Part shown: positions 1 through 8,382 of the stretch, in pieces
How the letters are laid out: every line of letters starts with the position of its first letter
How positions within the stretch are numbered: position 1 is the stretch's first letter
From: Aliidiomarina maris
Lineage (GTDB): Bacteria > Pseudomonadota > Gammaproteobacteria > Enterobacterales > Alteromonadaceae
Length of the DNA: 64,000 nt
Reading direction: 5' to 3'
Assembly (NCBI RefSeq): GCF_003987335.1
Contig: NZ_PIPK01000001.1
Coordinates: 434,001-498,000, forward strand
Position numbers and translations under genes: made by a program
Notes under the pieces: generated by a model
What the model was told of the DNA's origin: nothing
The model's input: the letters and a program-made list of their open reading frames with translations, nothing else
The model's database searches: none

Positions 1-867
1 TGCTGCTGAGTTGCGACGCGCGGTAAAGCGCACGCTGGCATCGTTCTCGTCGCCCCACTGATGGCTATCGTAGCTGTTAATTGGATCGCCCATGAACACG
101 CTCAGACTATTCGCAGTGCCTTCTTGCAGGCTGACCACGCTGTTAGAGTGATGTGCAGGCTGAGTCACAGTCATGTAGTTGTCGCTACCGTACTGCTCAG
201 AGCTTACATAGCTACCATCGCCACGTAACAGAATATCCGTCACGTTGCTATTACCATCCTGAATCACCGAGAAGTCATTGTTCGTGGATATTGCGCCAGA
301 GTTGCGCGCCAGCACATCGATATACACTTCGTTACTTTGACCGCTCTGCCAGCTGTAAATATACGAGCCGTCCGCACCATCAACGGTGTAAACCGCTAAG
401 TTGTCGACACCGCTTTGAGTCGCATTGATGCCATTATCGTCGCCACTCACATAGACATCGACGTAGTTATCGTCACCGAACTGGGACGCAATCAAGCCAT
501 TGCCGTCACCGTAGGTTGACGCGTCAAGCTGGTTGCCACCTGCTTGATACAACTGACCGTAGTTATCATCACCTTCCAGGTAATAATCAATGCTGTTACC
601 GGACGCACCTAACTGGGTTAAGCTCAGGCTATTGTCATCACCTTGTTGCCAAGTGGTCGCATCATTCAAGTAACCATCTTGCAATGTGACCAGCGAGCTA
701 CCGACGCCAGCTTGGGTGGCTGACAATTGGTTTTCAACGCCAATTTGCGTAGCACCGATTGACTGGGCTACGCCAATTTGAGTTAACGTAGCTTGGTTGA
801 AGTCGCCTGACTGACTAAGTGATGCAGTAGTTGCAGGCAAAAAAAACCGCGCATCTGCGCGGTTTTC
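1..867 (-). CDS. Curlin-repeat (CsgA/CsgB-like) protein, partial, no visible start
   Basis: The minus-strand frame is open from an in-frame TAA at 868-870 to the left edge (289 codons). The translation is made of about a dozen imperfect 20-24-residue units of the curlin type (Q-x-G-x-x-N-x5-Q), for example LSQSGDFNQATLTQIG and SQFGDDNYVDVYVSGDDN. It is rich in Q, N, G, S and D and poor in K and C. Proteins with such repeats are secreted amyloid subunits of curli-like fibres. There is no signal peptide, Shine-Dalgarno sequence or ATG at the 5' end. The frame begins inside the terminator hairpin of the upstream peroxiredoxin gene, and the first plausible start is TTG at 838-840. It could be a 5'-truncated remnant, a wrong join, or an unusual gene. 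Repeat identity is fairly sure; the status as a working gene is not. Confidence 0.6.
841..866 (-). terminator. Intrinsic terminator after the peroxiredoxin gene
   Basis: A GC-rich hairpin (CCGCGC, loop ATCT, GCGCGG at 847-862) is flanked by six A on one side and four T on the other, so it can work in both directions. It lies 25 nt after the peroxiredoxin stop. The curlin-repeat frame starts within it. Confidence 0.85.
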
Positions 868-890
868 TTATCTATCAAACCAGGTAACTA

Positions 891-1496
891 TTACAGCTTG
901 CCTGAGTTCTTTGACAGGTATGCAGCAACACCTTCAGCGGTGTCTTTCATGCCTTCGTCACCTTCGTTCCAACCCGCAGGGCATACTTCGCCGTGCTTCT
1001 GGTGGAAGTTTAATGCGTCAACCATGCGCAGCATTTCGTCAATGTTACGACCTAGAGGTAAGTCGTTCACCACCTGGTGACGTACTTGACCGTCTTCGTC
1101 GATCAAGAATGACGCGCGGAAAGCAACACCAGCTTCAGGGTGCTCAACGTCGTACGCTTTGCAGATTTCGTGCTTCACATCAGCAACTAATGGGTACTTA
1201 ACTTGGCCGATACCACCATTTTCGATGCTGGTGTTACGCCATGCATTGTGTGAAAACTGAGAGTCGATTGAAACACCAATCACTTTCACACCACGCTTTT
1301 CGAATTCAGCTAAACGCTTATCGAAAGCGATAAGCTCTGAAGGGCACACAAAGGTGAAGTCCAGTGGGTAGAAGAACAACACTGCTTTTGAACCTTTGAT
1401 ATGATCAGCAAAGTTAAAACCTTCTACGATTTCACCGTTACCTAATACTGCTGCTGCAGTAAAATCTGGGGCTTGACGTCCTACTAGTACAGCCAT
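891..1496 (-). CDS. ahpC: Typical 2-Cys peroxiredoxin (AhpC/Prx1 family)
   Basis: Thiol peroxidase that reduces H2O2, alkyl hydroperoxides and probably peroxynitrite in the cytoplasm. The 201-residue length is usual for the family. The peroxidatic Cys51 lies in the motif DFTFVCPSE, and the resolving Cys172 in GEVCPAGW near the C-terminus. The start ATG at 1496 follows a purine-rich GGAGAAAA sequence. The C-terminal tail matches the Prx1 ('peroxiredoxin C') subgroup. No ahpF lies beside it, so the reductant may be thioredoxin rather than AhpF; the symbol is therefore family-level. The next gene upstream is grxD, transcribed the same way but separated by its own terminator. With grxD and sodB it forms a short run of redox and stress genes. 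Confidence 0.93.
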   Translation of the reverse strand: MAVLVGRQAPDFTAAAVLGNGEIVEGFNFADHIKGSKAVLFFYPLDFTFVCPSELIAFDKRLAEFEKRGVKVIGVSIDSQFSHNAWRNTSIENGGIGQVKYPLVADVKHEICKAYDVEHPEAGVAFRASFLIDEDGQVRHQVVNDLPLGRNIDEMLRMVDALNFHQKHGEVCPAGWNEGDEGMKDTAEGVAAYLSKNSGKL

Positions 1497-1549
1497 TTGT
1501 TTTCTCCGTCAGTCATGTGTTAAATCAATGCCTTAAGGCACCAACAAGT

Positions 1550-1574
1550 AAAAAAGTCCCATATTAAATATGGG
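1550..1574 (-). terminator. Terminator after grxD
   Basis: A perfect 17-nt inverted repeat (CCCATATT-A-AATATGGG, 1558-1574) is followed on the minus strand by ACTTTTTT. It lies 34 nt after the grxD stop, so grxD and the peroxiredoxin gene are probably separate transcripts. Confidence 0.75.
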
Positions 1575-1608
1575 CAACTATGATCTTTTCAAGTCGAAAG
1601 ATTAAGAT

Positions 1609-1971
1609 TTATTGTTCGGGTTGCTCAGGTGCTGCGGCTTCGACCAATGGCTGCAGTTCACCTTGCTGGAACATTTCTAGAATAATATCACAGCCGCCAA
1701 CTAACTCACCGTTCACCCACAATTGTGGGAAGGTCGGCCAATTTGCGATTTTCGGCAACTCAGCGCGAATATCTGGGTTCTGTAACACGTCGACGTAAGC
1801 AAACGGTTTGCCGCAACCCATCAAGGCTTGGGATGCTTGCGCCGAAAAGCCGCAACTTGGTAGCTTAGGCGAGCCTTTCATATATAACAGCACCGGATTC
1901 TCTGCTATTTGCTGACGAATACGATCTTGAACACTTTGTTCAGTTTGCGCTGTGTGTTGATTGTCTTCCAT
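1609..1971 (-). CDS. grxD: Monothiol glutaredoxin Grx4
   Basis: CGFS-type monothiol glutaredoxin. The family carries and transfers [2Fe-2S] clusters, using glutathione as co-ligand, and works with BolA-like proteins. From the ATG at 1971 the protein has 120 residues. The active-site motif CGFS starts at Cys40, followed by WPTFPQLWVNGELVGGCDI, the glutathione-binding TFP and GG segments. An earlier in-frame ATG at 1989 would add six residues (MIEVIL), but MEDNQ is a more usual start. The C-terminal tail is Pro/Glu/Gln-rich. sodB is divergent across a region of about 330 bp. Confidence 0.95.
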   Translation of the reverse strand: MEDNQHTAQTEQSVQDRIRQQIAENPVLLYMKGSPKLPSCGFSAQASQALMGCGKPFAYVDVLQNPDIRAELPKIANWPTFPQLWVNGELVGGCDIILEMFQQGELQPLVEAAAPEQPEQ

Positions 1972-2116
1972 CAATATTACCTCAATCACTACCAGGAATT
2001 AAAAACCTAGTATAACACTCGGACTTTTTTTTGCTAAGCCCTTGAGATCTGCTTTGCCAACCTTCATGTACAAATAGTTAGAGAATACGTTGGCATGCTG
2101 TGTCGTATTCATCTTA

Positions 2117-2144
2117 TTGGGTTATTCTCGCATTGCGCTATACT
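2117..2144 (+). promoter_or_regulatory. Possible sigma-70 promoter for sodB
   Basis: The grxD-sodB intergenic stretch (1972-2303) holds no gene. TTGGGT at 2117-2122 and TATACT at 2139-2144, 16 nt apart, make the best sigma-70-like pair on the plus strand. It would give a leader of about 150 nt before sodB. The -35 is weak, and no Fur box was recognised. Confidence 0.35.
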
Positions 2145-2303
2145 GTTAACGGTTGTGTCGCTATGCCGCATGTAGCCAGCACACAGCATGATGACGACAT
2201 CTGTCACATGTTTTTTTAAAGTCGCTAACGTGAACCACTCGCACAGTGTGTTTCACGTATTTTTTTACGACATGCATTGTTAAAAAAGAACGGAGAGCAT
2301 ATT

Positions 2304-2885
2304 ATGGCTTTTGAACTACCCGCACTGCCTTACGAAAAGAACGCCCTTGAGCCGCACATCTCAGCTGAAACTCTTGAGTATCACTACGGCAAACATCACC
2401 AAACTTACGTCGACAAGCTGAACGCACAAGTTGAAGGTTCTGAGTACGCGGGTAAGTCACTGGAAGACATTATCAAGTCTTCAAGCGGTGGTTTATTCAA
2501 TAACGCGGCGCAAGTATGGAACCATACATTCTACTGGAACTGCCTAAGCCCAAATGGTGGTGGCGAGCCAACAGGCGCTGTAGCTGATGCTATCAAAAAG
2601 AAATTTGGTTCTTTTGACAAGTTTAAAGAAGAGTTTACCAACCAAGCCATCGGTAACTTCGCTTCAGGCTGGACTTGGTTAGTTAAAACCAAAGACGGTG
2701 GTGTTGAAATCGTTAACACTGACGATGCAGAAACCCCGTTAACAGATGAAAGCGTTGTACCAGTGCTGACGATTGACGTCTGGGAACATGCTTACTATGT
2801 TGACTACCGCAACGCGCGTCCAAAATACATTGAAGCATTCTGGAAGCTGGTCAACTGGGACTTCGTAGCCAAAAACTTCGGCTAA
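2304..2885 (+). CDS. sodB: Superoxide dismutase [Fe]
   Basis: Cytoplasmic iron superoxide dismutase that converts superoxide to O2 and H2O2. From the ATG at 2304 (GGAGAG 7 nt upstream) it has 193 residues, the size of E. coli SodB. Metal ligands visible are His27 in the HYGKHH segment, His in NAAQVWNHTFYW, and Asp and His in DVWEHAYYVDYRN. The Gln in AAQVWNH is the iron-type signature; Mn enzymes have GGHxNH there. An upstream in-frame ATG at 2277 would add nine residues not found in the family. It is followed by a strong terminator shared with the convergent fadR gene. Confidence 0.97.
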   Translation: MAFELPALPYEKNALEPHISAETLEYHYGKHHQTYVDKLNAQVEGSEYAGKSLEDIIKSSSGGLFNNAAQVWNHTFYWNCLSPNGGGEPTGAVADAIKKKFGSFDKFKEEFTNQAIGNFASGWTWLVKTKDGGVEIVNTDDAETPLTDESVVPVLTIDVWEHAYYVDYRNARPKYIEAFWKLVNWDFVAKNFG

Positions 2886-2945
2886 GCTCAGTCCAACCCT
2901 GCGCTGCTTTTATGTAGCCACCGTGGTTAGCACATAGCTAGCATT

Positions 2946-2972
2946 AAAAAGCCGCTGAACAGCGGCTTTTTT
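2946..2972 (+). terminator. Bidirectional terminator between sodB and fadR
   Basis: Hairpin GCCGCT-GAAC-AGCGGC (2951-2966), preceded by five A and followed by six T. It can stop sodB rightward and fadR leftward. Confidence 0.92.
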
Positions 2973-2999
2973 CATTTCCACATGGCCAATACCTAGGCT

Positions 3000-3710
3000 T
3001 TAGTCCACCAGGTTAGCGGGGATGCGCTCGCGCAGGCTAAACCAGATCTTAGCCGAGTCATAGCCATACTTACGCACACGCATCACTGACTCGTCGTATT
3101 GACCTTCTTGCGCTAATGCACGCAGCTCGGCGTAATACTGGCGTGCCAACGGACGTGCCTCATCCGACGAAAAGTAAAACTGCCCGATACGCGCATACAG
3201 GCCCTTAAAACCGTTCAGCACCAGCACGTAAATTGGGTTCTCAGATGCCATCGCAATTTCGTGGTTCAGCGTATAGTCAAAGTCAGCAAATGCCTTTGGC
3301 GTGTCTTCCAGCGCCTGCGCTTTATCCAGTGCAGCGACTACTTGCTCAGCATTCTTGCGGATCGCGGCGCGGGTATAGATAGTGCTGATATTCGTTTTCG
3401 CAGAGAGAAGATGGTCCACCAACTCCGGCATGCCCTCTTCGTCAAGACGCGCTAAGGTTTCAAGAATATTTAACCCTGACGTTTCCCAGAAATTATTCAC
3501 CCGGGTTGGTTTACCGTGCTGAATCGTCAACCAACCATCACGCGCCAGGCGCTGTAAGACTTCGCGCAGCGTGGTACGGGTTACACCGATAAGCTCTGAC
3601 AGTTCACGTTCAGCCGGTAAAATAGAACCAGGCGCGAAGTGACCGTTCCAAATCGACTTAACTATGTATTCTTCAGCAAACCCTGCAGGGCTTTGTGCTT
3701 TAATAATCAT
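3000..3710 (-). CDS. fadR: Fatty acid metabolism regulator FadR
   Basis: GntR-family regulator that binds DNA in the absence of long-chain acyl-CoA. It represses beta-oxidation genes and activates some synthesis genes. The 236 residues compare with 239 in E. coli. Residues 1-75 form the winged helix-turn-helix ([33 protein letters not shown], interrupted here only for description). The C-terminal all-helical FadR-type acyl-CoA domain follows. A FadR-like palindrome lies 76 nt upstream of the start (3786-3802), suggesting autoregulation. Likely target genes in the same window are fadD (8.4 kb) and an enoyl-CoA hydratase (59.5 kb). Confidence 0.95.
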   Translation of the reverse strand: MIIKAQSPAGFAEEYIVKSIWNGHFAPGSILPAERELSELIGVTRTTLREVLQRLARDGWLTIQHGKPTRVNNFWETSGLNILETLARLDEEGMPELVDHLLSAKTNISTIYTRAAIRKNAEQVVAALDKAQALEDTPKAFADFDYTLNHEIAMASENPIYVLVLNGFKGLYARIGQFYFSSDEARPLARQYYAELRALAQEGQYDESVMRVRKYGYDSAKIWFSLRERIPANLVD

Positions 3711-3785
3711 CTAAAAACCTTTATTTGACCCTGACACAATATTGCAATGTTCAGGTTTAGGGATGCGCTGATTCTAACGTGAGTG

Positions 3786-3802
3786 CATTGGTCGGACAAG
3801 TG
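3786..3802. promoter_or_regulatory. Candidate FadR operator upstream of fadR
   Basis: CATTGGTCGGACAAGTG matches the known FadR palindrome (AACTGGTCNGACCAGTT) at 12 of 16 defined positions, including the whole TGGTC-N-GAC core. It lies between divergent fadR and dsbB, 76 nt before fadR. Matched by eye; binding is inferred. Confidence 0.55.
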
Positions 3803-3988
3803 TATTCCTGTCTCTAAACTTAGTTGCCGGCGGATTATTTATCCAGTCCCGTCGCTTTGCCATTTGCTTTACATGAAATTCACGTTAGCATGCTTAAACA
3901 CAAGTGCTGGGTGTTGTGCCGTTAACCGGCTGCTTCGCCCCCATTCTTTTGACCTTATAGAGTAAAAGCAGTGCCATCAGCGTCTTCA

Positions 3989-4549
3989 ATGTTCACCAAA
4001 ATAACATATTGCTTAGCCAACTTACCACTGAAGCGACTGCCTTGGCTGTTATTAGCGCTTTTTAGCTCTGGCTTAGTTGCCTATGCCTTGTACACTCAGC
4101 ACGGTCCAGAACAATTATGGCCGTGCGTGCAATGTATTTATCAACGCACGGCCATGATAGGTATTGCTCTGTTTGCCTGGCTTGGCTTTGCCTGCGCACC
4201 TGGGGGCGGCCGAACCAGTGCACTCCTGCGCTGGTTCGCTTTGGTGGGGTGGCTAACCAGCGCCATAGCCGGCGCCTACAGTGCGTATTATCACAGCTGG
4301 ATACAAACCGCACTCAACCCATTGTTCAACCCGTGTCAGCCACACCCCAACTTCCCGAGCTGGGCTCCCTTACATTATTGGTTACCGCAAGTGTTCGATG
4401 CCGGTGGTTTATGCGGGGAAATTGATTGGCAATGGGCAGGACTGTCGATGCCGCAATGGCTATTTGTCATTTTCACCACCTTGGGGACCATCGCCCTGGT
4501 GGTCAGCATGTGTTATGCCCTACGCAATCGCATTCAACCATCGCTATAA
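3989..4549 (+). CDS. dsbB: Disulfide bond formation protein DsbB
   Basis: Inner-membrane quinone reductase that reoxidises DsbA and so drives periplasmic disulfide formation. From the ATG at 3989 it has 186 residues. Four transmembrane segments are visible (about 14-32, 44-62, 70-90 and 150-172). The first periplasmic loop carries the redox pair in WPCVQCIYQR. The second loop carries a Cys in FNPCQPHPNF and another in AGGLCGEIDW, the DsbB second pair. A GTG at 3971 could add six residues; neither start has a good ribosome site, and the ATG aligns better with the family. The 3' end overlaps the convergent ycgN gene by 6 nt. Confidence 0.93.
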   Translation: MFTKITYCLANLPLKRLPWLLLALFSSGLVAYALYTQHGPEQLWPCVQCIYQRTAMIGIALFAWLGFACAPGGGRTSALLRWFALVGWLTSAIAGAYSAYYHSWIQTALNPLFNPCQPHPNFPSWAPLHYWLPQVFDAGGLCGEIDWQWAGLSMPQWLFVIFTTLGTIALVVSMCYALRNRIQPSL

Positions 4550-5062
4550 GGGCCAGGTCACAATACGCAGTTCGTAGTCATCTTCTGCGACATCGCACTC
4601 GCTAACGGTTGCGTAGCTACCGACATCTTGCTTTGCGGCTTGCATCGCCACTCGCGATCCACCATGACGCAAAGGGTGCCACACGGGTAAGCCACGGCCC
4701 TCGTGCAAGCGCCGATACGCGCAGGTTGACGGCATAAAGTGAATATTCGGTAAGTCCGCTAGGGTAATATTGACGCAGTTTTCAACCCGCGCTAAGCGCT
4801 CGGCATAGCAGCCGCAGCGAGCTGTGGCCGGGTCTAAGTATTGGCAGCGCACATCGGTGTAATGTAGCTCTTCACCCGCTTGCATCCACGCGTCGTCATC
4901 GCTCTCAGCCGACTCTTCGTCAGGCTCTGAGTCCGCTGCCGCGAGTAGCTTATGTAAGCAACACTTGCCACAGCCATCACACAAAGCTTCCCATTCTGCG
5001 GTACTCATTTGTGCCAATGTTTTGCTGCGCCAAAATTCGGCGCCCAGAGCCTTCGGTGCCAT
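4544..5062 (-). CDS. ycgN: YcgN family cysteine-cluster protein (UPF0260)
   Basis: Cytoplasmic protein of unknown function with a conserved Cys cluster. The 172 residues begin with FWRSKTLAQMSTAEWEALCDGCGKCCLHKL, seen here as the family's N-terminal signature. Further Cys lie in VRCQYLDPATARCGCYAERL and ENCVNITL, fitting the Zn/Fe-S-like CxxCxxCC cluster pattern of the family. An acidic insert (DSEPDEESAESDDD) near residues 44-57 is not something I recall as standard. It sits 9 nt downstream of the FAA-hydrolase gene, the same neighbour relation as ycgM-ycgN in E. coli, so the two are probably co-transcribed. Confidence 0.92.
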   Translation of the reverse strand: MAPKALGAEFWRSKTLAQMSTAEWEALCDGCGKCCLHKLLAAADSEPDEESAESDDDAWMQAGEELHYTDVRCQYLDPATARCGCYAERLARVENCVNITLADLPNIHFMPSTCAYRRLHEGRGLPVWHPLRHGGSRVAMQAAKQDVGSYATVSECDVAEDDYELRIVTWPL

Positions 5063-5071
5063 GACGCGCGT

Positions 5072-5746
5072 CTAACCCGCGACCCGTGTACGCCAAGACC
5101 ATTGCTTACTGGCGCCTTGCAGCTGCAAATACAACTCATCGCCACGACGCAATGACCCTACACCAGCAGGCGTGCCAGTCATAATAATATCTCCTGGTTG
5201 CAGGGTGAAGGTGCGCGCCGCTTCACATAGCAATTCCAGAATATTAAATATCATTGCATTGGTTTCACCCGCCTGGCGCACGCCACCGTTGATCTGCAAT
5301 TCAAGCTGGAAGTCTTTCACCGACTTGATTTCTTTCGCCGGAATAAAGGTGCCCATTGGCGCACTGCCAGCAAATGCTTTCGCACGCTCCCACGGAAACG
5401 CCTTCGCTTTGAGCAAGTTTTGCTGGTCACGTAAGGTTAAATCAAGACCCAATGTATAGCCCCAGATAGCTTCCATGGCTTGCTTCGGATACGGGTCTTC
5501 CAAATGTTTTCCGATAAGTAAACACAGCTCAAGCTCATGATGGCAACTGCCTAATACCTGAGGCCACTGAATTGGCTTGCTAAAAGGCTGCAGCGCACTG
5601 GCTGGCTTGATAAATAACAAAGGCTCCTCAGGAACCGAATTGCCCAGCTCTTCTGCATGTGCGCGGTAATTACGCCCCACACACACAACTTTACCTGGGG
5701 TAAAAGGCAGTAAACGCCCTTGATAATCTTTATGCTGATAGGTCAT
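5072..5746 (-). CDS. ycgM: Fumarylacetoacetate hydrolase family protein (YcgM-like)
   Basis: Probable divalent-metal hydrolase or decarboxylase acting on a beta-dicarbonyl acid; the substrate cannot be read from sequence. The 224 residues are mostly one FAH C-terminal domain. Visible features are GRNYRAHAEELGN, PLLFIKPASAL, the metal-binding HHELELCLLIGK (E-x-E) and the C-terminal TGTPAGVGSL. Length and order beside ycgN match E. coli YcgM. A related family member is oxaloacetate tautomerase or acylpyruvase, so the broad name is safer than a specific enzyme. Confidence 0.9.
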   Translation of the reverse strand: MTYQHKDYQGRLLPFTPGKVVCVGRNYRAHAEELGNSVPEEPLLFIKPASALQPFSKPIQWPQVLGSCHHELELCLLIGKHLEDPYPKQAMEAIWGYTLGLDLTLRDQQNLLKAKAFPWERAKAFAGSAPMGTFIPAKEIKSVKDFQLELQINGGVRQAGETNAMIFNILELLCEAARTFTLQPGDIIMTGTPAGVGSLRRGDELYLQLQGASKQWSWRTRVAG

Positions 5747-5834
5747 CTGTCACATTCCTGGAGGCCGGCACACGCCAACCCCACCCTGAGTCGTTGCCTA
5801 AGTTACTATGTTAACTATTATTCACCAGCGCAAA

Positions 5835-6872
5835 CTATCTGCCAAGCTGAATCCGATCAGCTAAGTGACCGACCGCAACGACAAAATAATTCGAGCGGTT
5901 CCAGCGCATCAATGAATCCCAGTTGCTATAAGCAAGGTAAATGCGACCATTCTCGTCATCTGGAATAACCAACGACGCACTGATGTCGTCCCGAGTCGGT
6001 AAGTCACTGCCATCAAAACGGCGTACGCCTAAAGCTTGCCATTCTGCGAGTGACTTTTTGGTGGTTAACCCAGCAACGGATTGATCAAAGCCGTCCGGAA
6101 TACGCACTTGGCGCCCCCAGGTGACGTCATCGCGCCATCCGACTTGGTTTAAGTAATTCGCCGCAGAAGCAAAAACGTCCGGGTAGCTATTCCAAATATC
6201 GATTTTGCCATCTTCGTCAAAATCAATCGCATAGCTTAAGAATGAGGATGGCATAAACTGAGTTTGGCCCATCGCGCCCGCCCACGAACCACGCATTTGC
6301 TCAGGCTCAATGTGGCCTGCATCAATAATTTCCAACGCTTGCATCAACTGGCGGGTAAAGAACTCTTCCCGGCGTCCTTCCCAGGCAAGGGTCGCTAATG
6401 CCGACACCACGCGGAAATTACCGGTGTAACCGCCGTAGTTGGTTTCAATTCCCCATAACGCCACAATAAAGCGTGGTTGCACGCCAAATTTCTCACCAAC
6501 GGCTTCAAGTAACTCGCGGTGCTCATTGTATTTTTGAATCCCCTGCTGCACTTTCCAATCTGGCACTGCGCGCGGTAAATAAGTGTCTAAGGTGAGCACT
6601 CGCTCGGGTTGATTCCGGTCATGACTAATCGCACGCTCGTATAAGCGAATATCTTCAAACGCGCGTGTTATCGCGTCTTCACTGATACCATGCTCGCGCG
6701 CTTTGTCTTTTAATAATTCAACATAGGCTTCAAACTCAGGGCGCTCTTGCTCTGCCGCAGTGGCTACATTCGCCAAGCCAGGCACATTTAGCAAGCTACC
6801 CGCACCAATACTAACGACGCCAATGCTCGCGATGCCGCAAGCGAAAGCGATTGATTTAATCCATGTATTCAT
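5835..6872 (-). CDS. Lytic murein transglycosylase (MltB family)
   Basis: Peptidoglycan-cleaving enzyme that forms 1,6-anhydro-muramic ends, exported to the periplasm. From the ATG at 6872 (AAGGAGCGC just upstream) it has 345 residues. A signal-like hydrophobic segment (residues 5-28) ends at ATAAEQ and has no lipobox, so it is a soluble or anchored MltB-like enzyme rather than a lipoprotein. The catalytic Glu is in ALWGIETNYGGYTGNF. SWAGAMGQTQFMPSS and AIDFDEDGKIDIWNS are further family motifs. It lacks the C-terminal peptidoglycan-binding domain of some relatives. It lies 13 nt after ycgL. An earlier start at 6986 would run into ycgL and is unlikely. Confidence 0.92.
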   Translation of the reverse strand: MNTWIKSIAFACGIASIGVVSIGAGSLLNVPGLANVATAAEQERPEFEAYVELLKDKAREHGISEDAITRAFEDIRLYERAISHDRNQPERVLTLDTYLPRAVPDWKVQQGIQKYNEHRELLEAVGEKFGVQPRFIVALWGIETNYGGYTGNFRVVSALATLAWEGRREEFFTRQLMQALEIIDAGHIEPEQMRGSWAGAMGQTQFMPSSFLSYAIDFDEDGKIDIWNSYPDVFASAANYLNQVGWRDDVTWGRQVRIPDGFDQSVAGLTTKKSLAEWQALGVRRFDGSDLPTRDDISASLVIPDDENGRIYLAYSNWDSLMRWNRSNYFVVAVGHLADRIQLGR

Positions 6873-6885
6873 TATTAAGCGCTCC

Positions 6886-7185
6886 TTAGGATGATTCTTC
6901 TGACGACTGTTTCGCGGCTTGCTGTTGGCTTTTATGCAGTGCCAGTAAGTCAGCTTGAGTCGGTGGTAGCTGTAAGTAAAAACCATCGGTTTCTAAATGT
7001 TTAATCAGTTCCGGGGCACGCAAGCGCGCGAGCTTGCGCTCCGGCTTCAGGTGCAACGTGGTTACAACGGTATGCGGGGTGAATAACTCAACTAGATTGG
7101 CCGGTAAATCGTCCAATATTGCGTCTTTCGGGATATATAAATAGGTGTCGGCTTTACGATGCGACTTGAGAACAGTGCAAAACAT
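6886..7185 (-). CDS. ycgL: YcgL domain-containing protein
   Basis: Small cytoplasmic protein of the YcgL family (99 residues). The N-terminal MFCTVLKSHRKADTYLYIPK and the FYLQLPP segment are family hallmarks. The molecular role is unknown to me. The C-terminal tail (KSQQQAAKQSSEESS) is low-complexity. It lies 36 nt after rnd and 13 nt before the MltB-like gene, all in the same direction, so it probably belongs to an rnd-ycgL-mltB transcription unit. Confidence 0.93.
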   Translation of the reverse strand: MFCTVLKSHRKADTYLYIPKDAILDDLPANLVELFTPHTVVTTLHLKPERKLARLRAPELIKHLETDGFYLQLPPTQADLLALHKSQQQAAKQSSEESS

Positions 7186-7221
7186 GTTTTACTCCAAGGT
7201 CATGCCTGTTCTCAGTCTACC

Positions 7222-8382
7222 CTATGGACGTGGCAGCAACAACGCTTCCACTTTGGTTTTGAACAAAGCTTTACGCCATCCGCTAATTAAATCAGGGGTC
7301 GGCAAACGTCGTTTGAGTGCTTCGTCACTAAACCAATACCAATGAAATAGCTCATTAATTTGTTTGCGTGAGCCAACAAACGGGGCGGGTAAAGCCAGTG
7401 CATCGGCTTGCTGCTTAACCTCTGCCTTCAGCTTTTTAAAGACAACCTTGTAGCCAGGTTCGAAGTCTAAACGAGGCATCGGCGCAGGAATATCTTCATG
7501 CGCACGAGCTTGACCACGGGCTACCGCTTGCAGTATCGCCTCACCGTAACGCCGAATGGCCTGCGGGTGCAGCTCTTGAACGCCGCCCAAATGGCTCATC
7601 GTTTGCGGACCACGACGCGCCAAGTCGACTAAAGCCGCGTCTTTAACAATAAAACCAAGTGGCTTGTCCTGAGCTTTTGCAGTCGCTAAGCGCCAGGCCG
7701 CAAGTTCTTGTAACACAGCACGTTGCTGGCCTTCACATTGCCACGCATTACCAATATCACGCCAGGCTAAATCATCCGGGGTGCGAGTCGTGCGTTTAGC
7801 AATTTGCAGTGCACACTCGTCGGCAAACATATCTAACCGCTTAGTGGCCACCAACTGCTCCAGTAACTGCGGATAAATACGCGCCAAGTAGTAGACATCT
7901 GCGGCGGCATACACCAACTGCTCTGGTGTTAACGGCCGTGCTAACCAATTGGTACGCGACTGTGACTTATCCAGCTCAACGCCAAAAAATTGTGCGACCA
8001 TTGCCGCGTATCCCATGGCATCGCCTAATCCAAGCATGGTGGCTGCAATTTGCGAGTCAAAGAAATTTTGCGGCGTCCGCTGTGCACAATGGGCAAGCAG
8101 TTCGATATCCTCGCCGCCTGAGTGCAACACCTTGATAACCTCTGGGTCTGCAATCAGCTGCCACAAAGGCTCTAAATCGTCGATAGTCAAAGGGTCGACC
8201 AGGATCACATCGTCGGCTAGGGCTAGCTGCACCAAACCTAATTGGGCGTAATAGGTGCGTTCGCGCACGAACTCAGTATCAATCGCCACCCAGCCTTGAG
8301 TTTTTGCCTGATCGCAAAACGCCACCAATTGCTTGGTGGCGTTTATCAGGCGATAGGTTACATCGCTTAATTGATTGGTCAC
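7222..8382 (-). CDS. rnd: Ribonuclease D
   Basis: 3'-5' exoribonuclease that trims tRNA precursors and other small RNAs. The 386 residues hold an N-terminal DEDDy exonuclease domain (FVREY-type IDTEF near residue 36, LHSGGEDIELL, and the Tyr motif AAADVYYL near residue 160). Two HRDC-like helical regions follow, around 210-290 and 300-380. The start is GTG at 8380-8382, which overlaps the fadD stop codon by one base, so translation is probably coupled to fadD. The rnd-fadD pairing is also found in E. coli. Confidence 0.96.
   Translation of the reverse strand: MTNQLSDVTYRLINATKQLVAFCDQAKTQGWVAIDTEFVRERTYYAQLGLVQLALADDVILVDPLTIDDLEPLWQLIADPEVIKVLHSGGEDIELLAHCAQRTPQNFFDSQIAATMLGLGDAMGYAAMVAQFFGVELDKSQSRTNWLARPLTPEQLVYAAADVYYLARIYPQLLEQLVATKRLDMFADECALQIAKRTTRTPDDLAWRDIGNAWQCEGQQRAVLQELAAWRLATAKAQDKPLGFIVKDAALVDLARRGPQTMSHLGGVQELHPQAIRRYGEAILQAVARGQARAHEDIPAPMPRLDFEPGYKVVFKKLKAEVKQQADALALPAPFVGSRKQINELFHWYWFSDEALKRRLPTPDLISGWRKALFKTKVEALLLPRP

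Noticed and set aside
153-428. Plus-strand frame of 91 codons
   Set aside because: It is antisense to the clearly structured curlin-repeat frame; it is Cys/Ser/His-rich, with no ribosome site and no family resemblance.
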